From: Actinomycetota bacterium
GTDB lineage: Bacteria; Actinomycetota; Thermoleophilia; Solirubrobacterales; Thermoleophilaceae
DNA: 5,680 bases
Assembly: GCA_005885165.1 (NCBI GenBank)
Contig: VAXR01000143.1
Location: 1-5,680 of the forward strand
Direction of reading: 5' to 3'
The notes beneath the pieces were generated by a model. The model made no database searches, was not told where the DNA came from, and saw only the letters and a program-made list of their open reading frames with translations. The position numbers and the translations under genes were made by a program. Shown one piece after another: positions 5,126 to 5,680 of this stretch. How positions within the stretch are numbered: the stretch's first letter is position 1; the number at the start of each line of letters is the position of its first letter.

Positions 5126-5680
5126 TCGCGATCGATTCCTCGTAGGGCGGCCTCAACACCACGGTCTCCGTGACGATCGCCGAGACGAGCTCGTGCGGCG
5201 TCACGTCGAACGCGAAGTTGACGGCCGGCGCCCCGTCCGGGGCGACCGCAGTCGCGCCGATGTGCGTGACCTCCTCCGGATCTCGCTCCTCGATCTCGAT
5301 CTCGTTGCCGGTCGGCGTCGCGGGGTCGATCGTCGAGAGCGGGGCGGCGACGTAGAAGGGCAGGTCGTGCCGGGCCGCGAGTACCGCGAGCCCGTAGGTG
5401 CCGACCTTGTTCGCCAAGTCGCCGTTCCGTGCGATCCGATCCGCGCCCACCACCACGCGGTCCACGAGCCCGCGGGACATGAGCGCACCCGCGCTGCCAT
5501 CGGTCACGAGCCGGAACGGGACGCCGGCCTGGCCGAGCTCCCAGGCGGTCAGGCGCGAGCCCTGGAGGAGCGGGCGCGTCTCGTCGACCCAGACCTGCGC
5601 GAGGCGCCCGGCCTTCCAGGCGGTGGTCAGGACGCCGCCCGCAGTGCCGATTCCGCCCGTCGCCAGCCCGCCCGTGTTGC
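5109..5680 (-). CDS. mtnA: S-methyl-5-thioribose-1-phosphate isomerase (MtnA), 5' partial
   Basis: 189 C-terminal residues are visible; the start lies beyond the right edge. MtnA converts 5-methylthioribose 1-phosphate to 5-methylthioribulose 1-phosphate in methionine salvage and is related to eIF2B alpha/beta/delta subunits. From the edge, motifs are NTGGLATGGIGTAGGV (1-16), VDETRPLLQGSRLTAWEL (31-48), VTDGSAGALM (58-67), VGADRIARNGDLANKVGTYG (77-96, containing the expected catalytic Asp80), FYVAAPLSTID (108-118), EIEIEERDPEEV (126-137) and FAFDVTPHELVSAIVTE (155-171). The two bases before the first full codon are GC, which fits the end of a TGC codon for the catalytic Cys expected just before NTG, so the edge seems to cut through that codon. 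The MtnA-specific motifs favour this over a regulatory eIF2B-like paralogue or ribose-1,5-bisphosphate isomerase, although the latter cannot be wholly excluded without the N-terminus. The family usually has Asn-Pro-Ala-Phe-Asp; here it is Asn-Phe-Ala-Phe-Asp (154-158). The TGA overlaps the DUF1152 start. Confidence 0.93.
   Translation of the reverse strand, partial: NTGGLATGGIGTAGGVLTTAWKAGRLAQVWVDETRPLLQGSRLTAWELGQAGVPFRLVTDGSAGALMSRGLVDRVVVGADRIARNGDLANKVGTYGLAVLAARHDLPFYVAAPLSTIDPATPTGNEIEIEERDPEEVTHIGATAVAPDGAPAVNFAFDVTPHELVSAIVTETVVLRPPYEESIASVLES

Noticed and set aside
4371..5173. Plus-strand open frames opposite the DUF1152 gene.
   Set aside because: Ser/Ala/Pro/Arg-rich translations typical of antisense frames in GC-rich DNA; the minus-strand protein carries conserved family motifs.
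1..5680. Search for mobile elements, CRISPR arrays, tRNA/rRNA genes, riboswitches or a defence-type gene cluster.
   Set aside because: No transposase motifs, direct-repeat arrays, clover-leaf-like sequences or long conserved non-coding leader were seen. Every gap is 92 bases or shorter and the genes are core metabolism.

Overview
The window is GC-rich bacterial DNA with tightly packed genes, GTG starts, short overlaps between same-strand genes, and third codon positions dominated by G or C. The base composition and gene set (three-subunit transhydrogenase, Cys-rich secreted-type phosphoesterase, DUF1152 protein, MtnA) fit an actinomycete, possibly a deep lineage such as Thermoleophilia. That placement is inference from style and not shown by any marker gene.

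Layout, left to right. (1) 1-669, plus strand: the C-terminal part of a phosphoesterase/phospholipase C-like enzyme, cut by the left edge. (2) 676-3586, minus strand: a complete proton-translocating NAD(P) transhydrogenase operon, read right to left as pntAA, pntAB, pntB. The pntAB and pntB genes overlap by 4 bases. (3) 3587-3678: a 92-base divergent intergenic region, the only real regulatory space in the window. It holds an inverted repeat, an 8-base palindrome, a possible -10 box close to the plus-strand start, and a possible 7-codon leader ORF coupled to pntAA. (4) 3679-4146, plus strand: a three-helix membrane protein that I do not recognise. (5) 4163-5680, minus strand: mtnA (5-methylthioribose-1-phosphate isomerase, cut by the right edge), followed by an overlapping DUF1152 gene.

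How the genes work together. PntAA binds NAD(H) in the cytosol. PntAB and PntB form the membrane proton channel. The C-terminal domain of PntB binds NADP(H). Together they use the proton gradient to make NADPH from NADH. MtnA works in the methionine salvage pathway, and the overlapping DUF1152 gene is probably co-translated with it, though its function is unknown. I see no link between the phosphoesterase and the other genes beyond tail-to-tail packing (6 bases between stops).

There is no sign of mobile elements, CRISPR, rRNA or tRNA, and no gene-free stretch longer than 92 bases. This is mostly ordinary core-metabolism sequence. The items most worth a second look are the DUF1152-mtnA overlap, the proton-channel residue swap in the transhydrogenase, the possible leader ORF before pntAA, and the unknown membrane protein.
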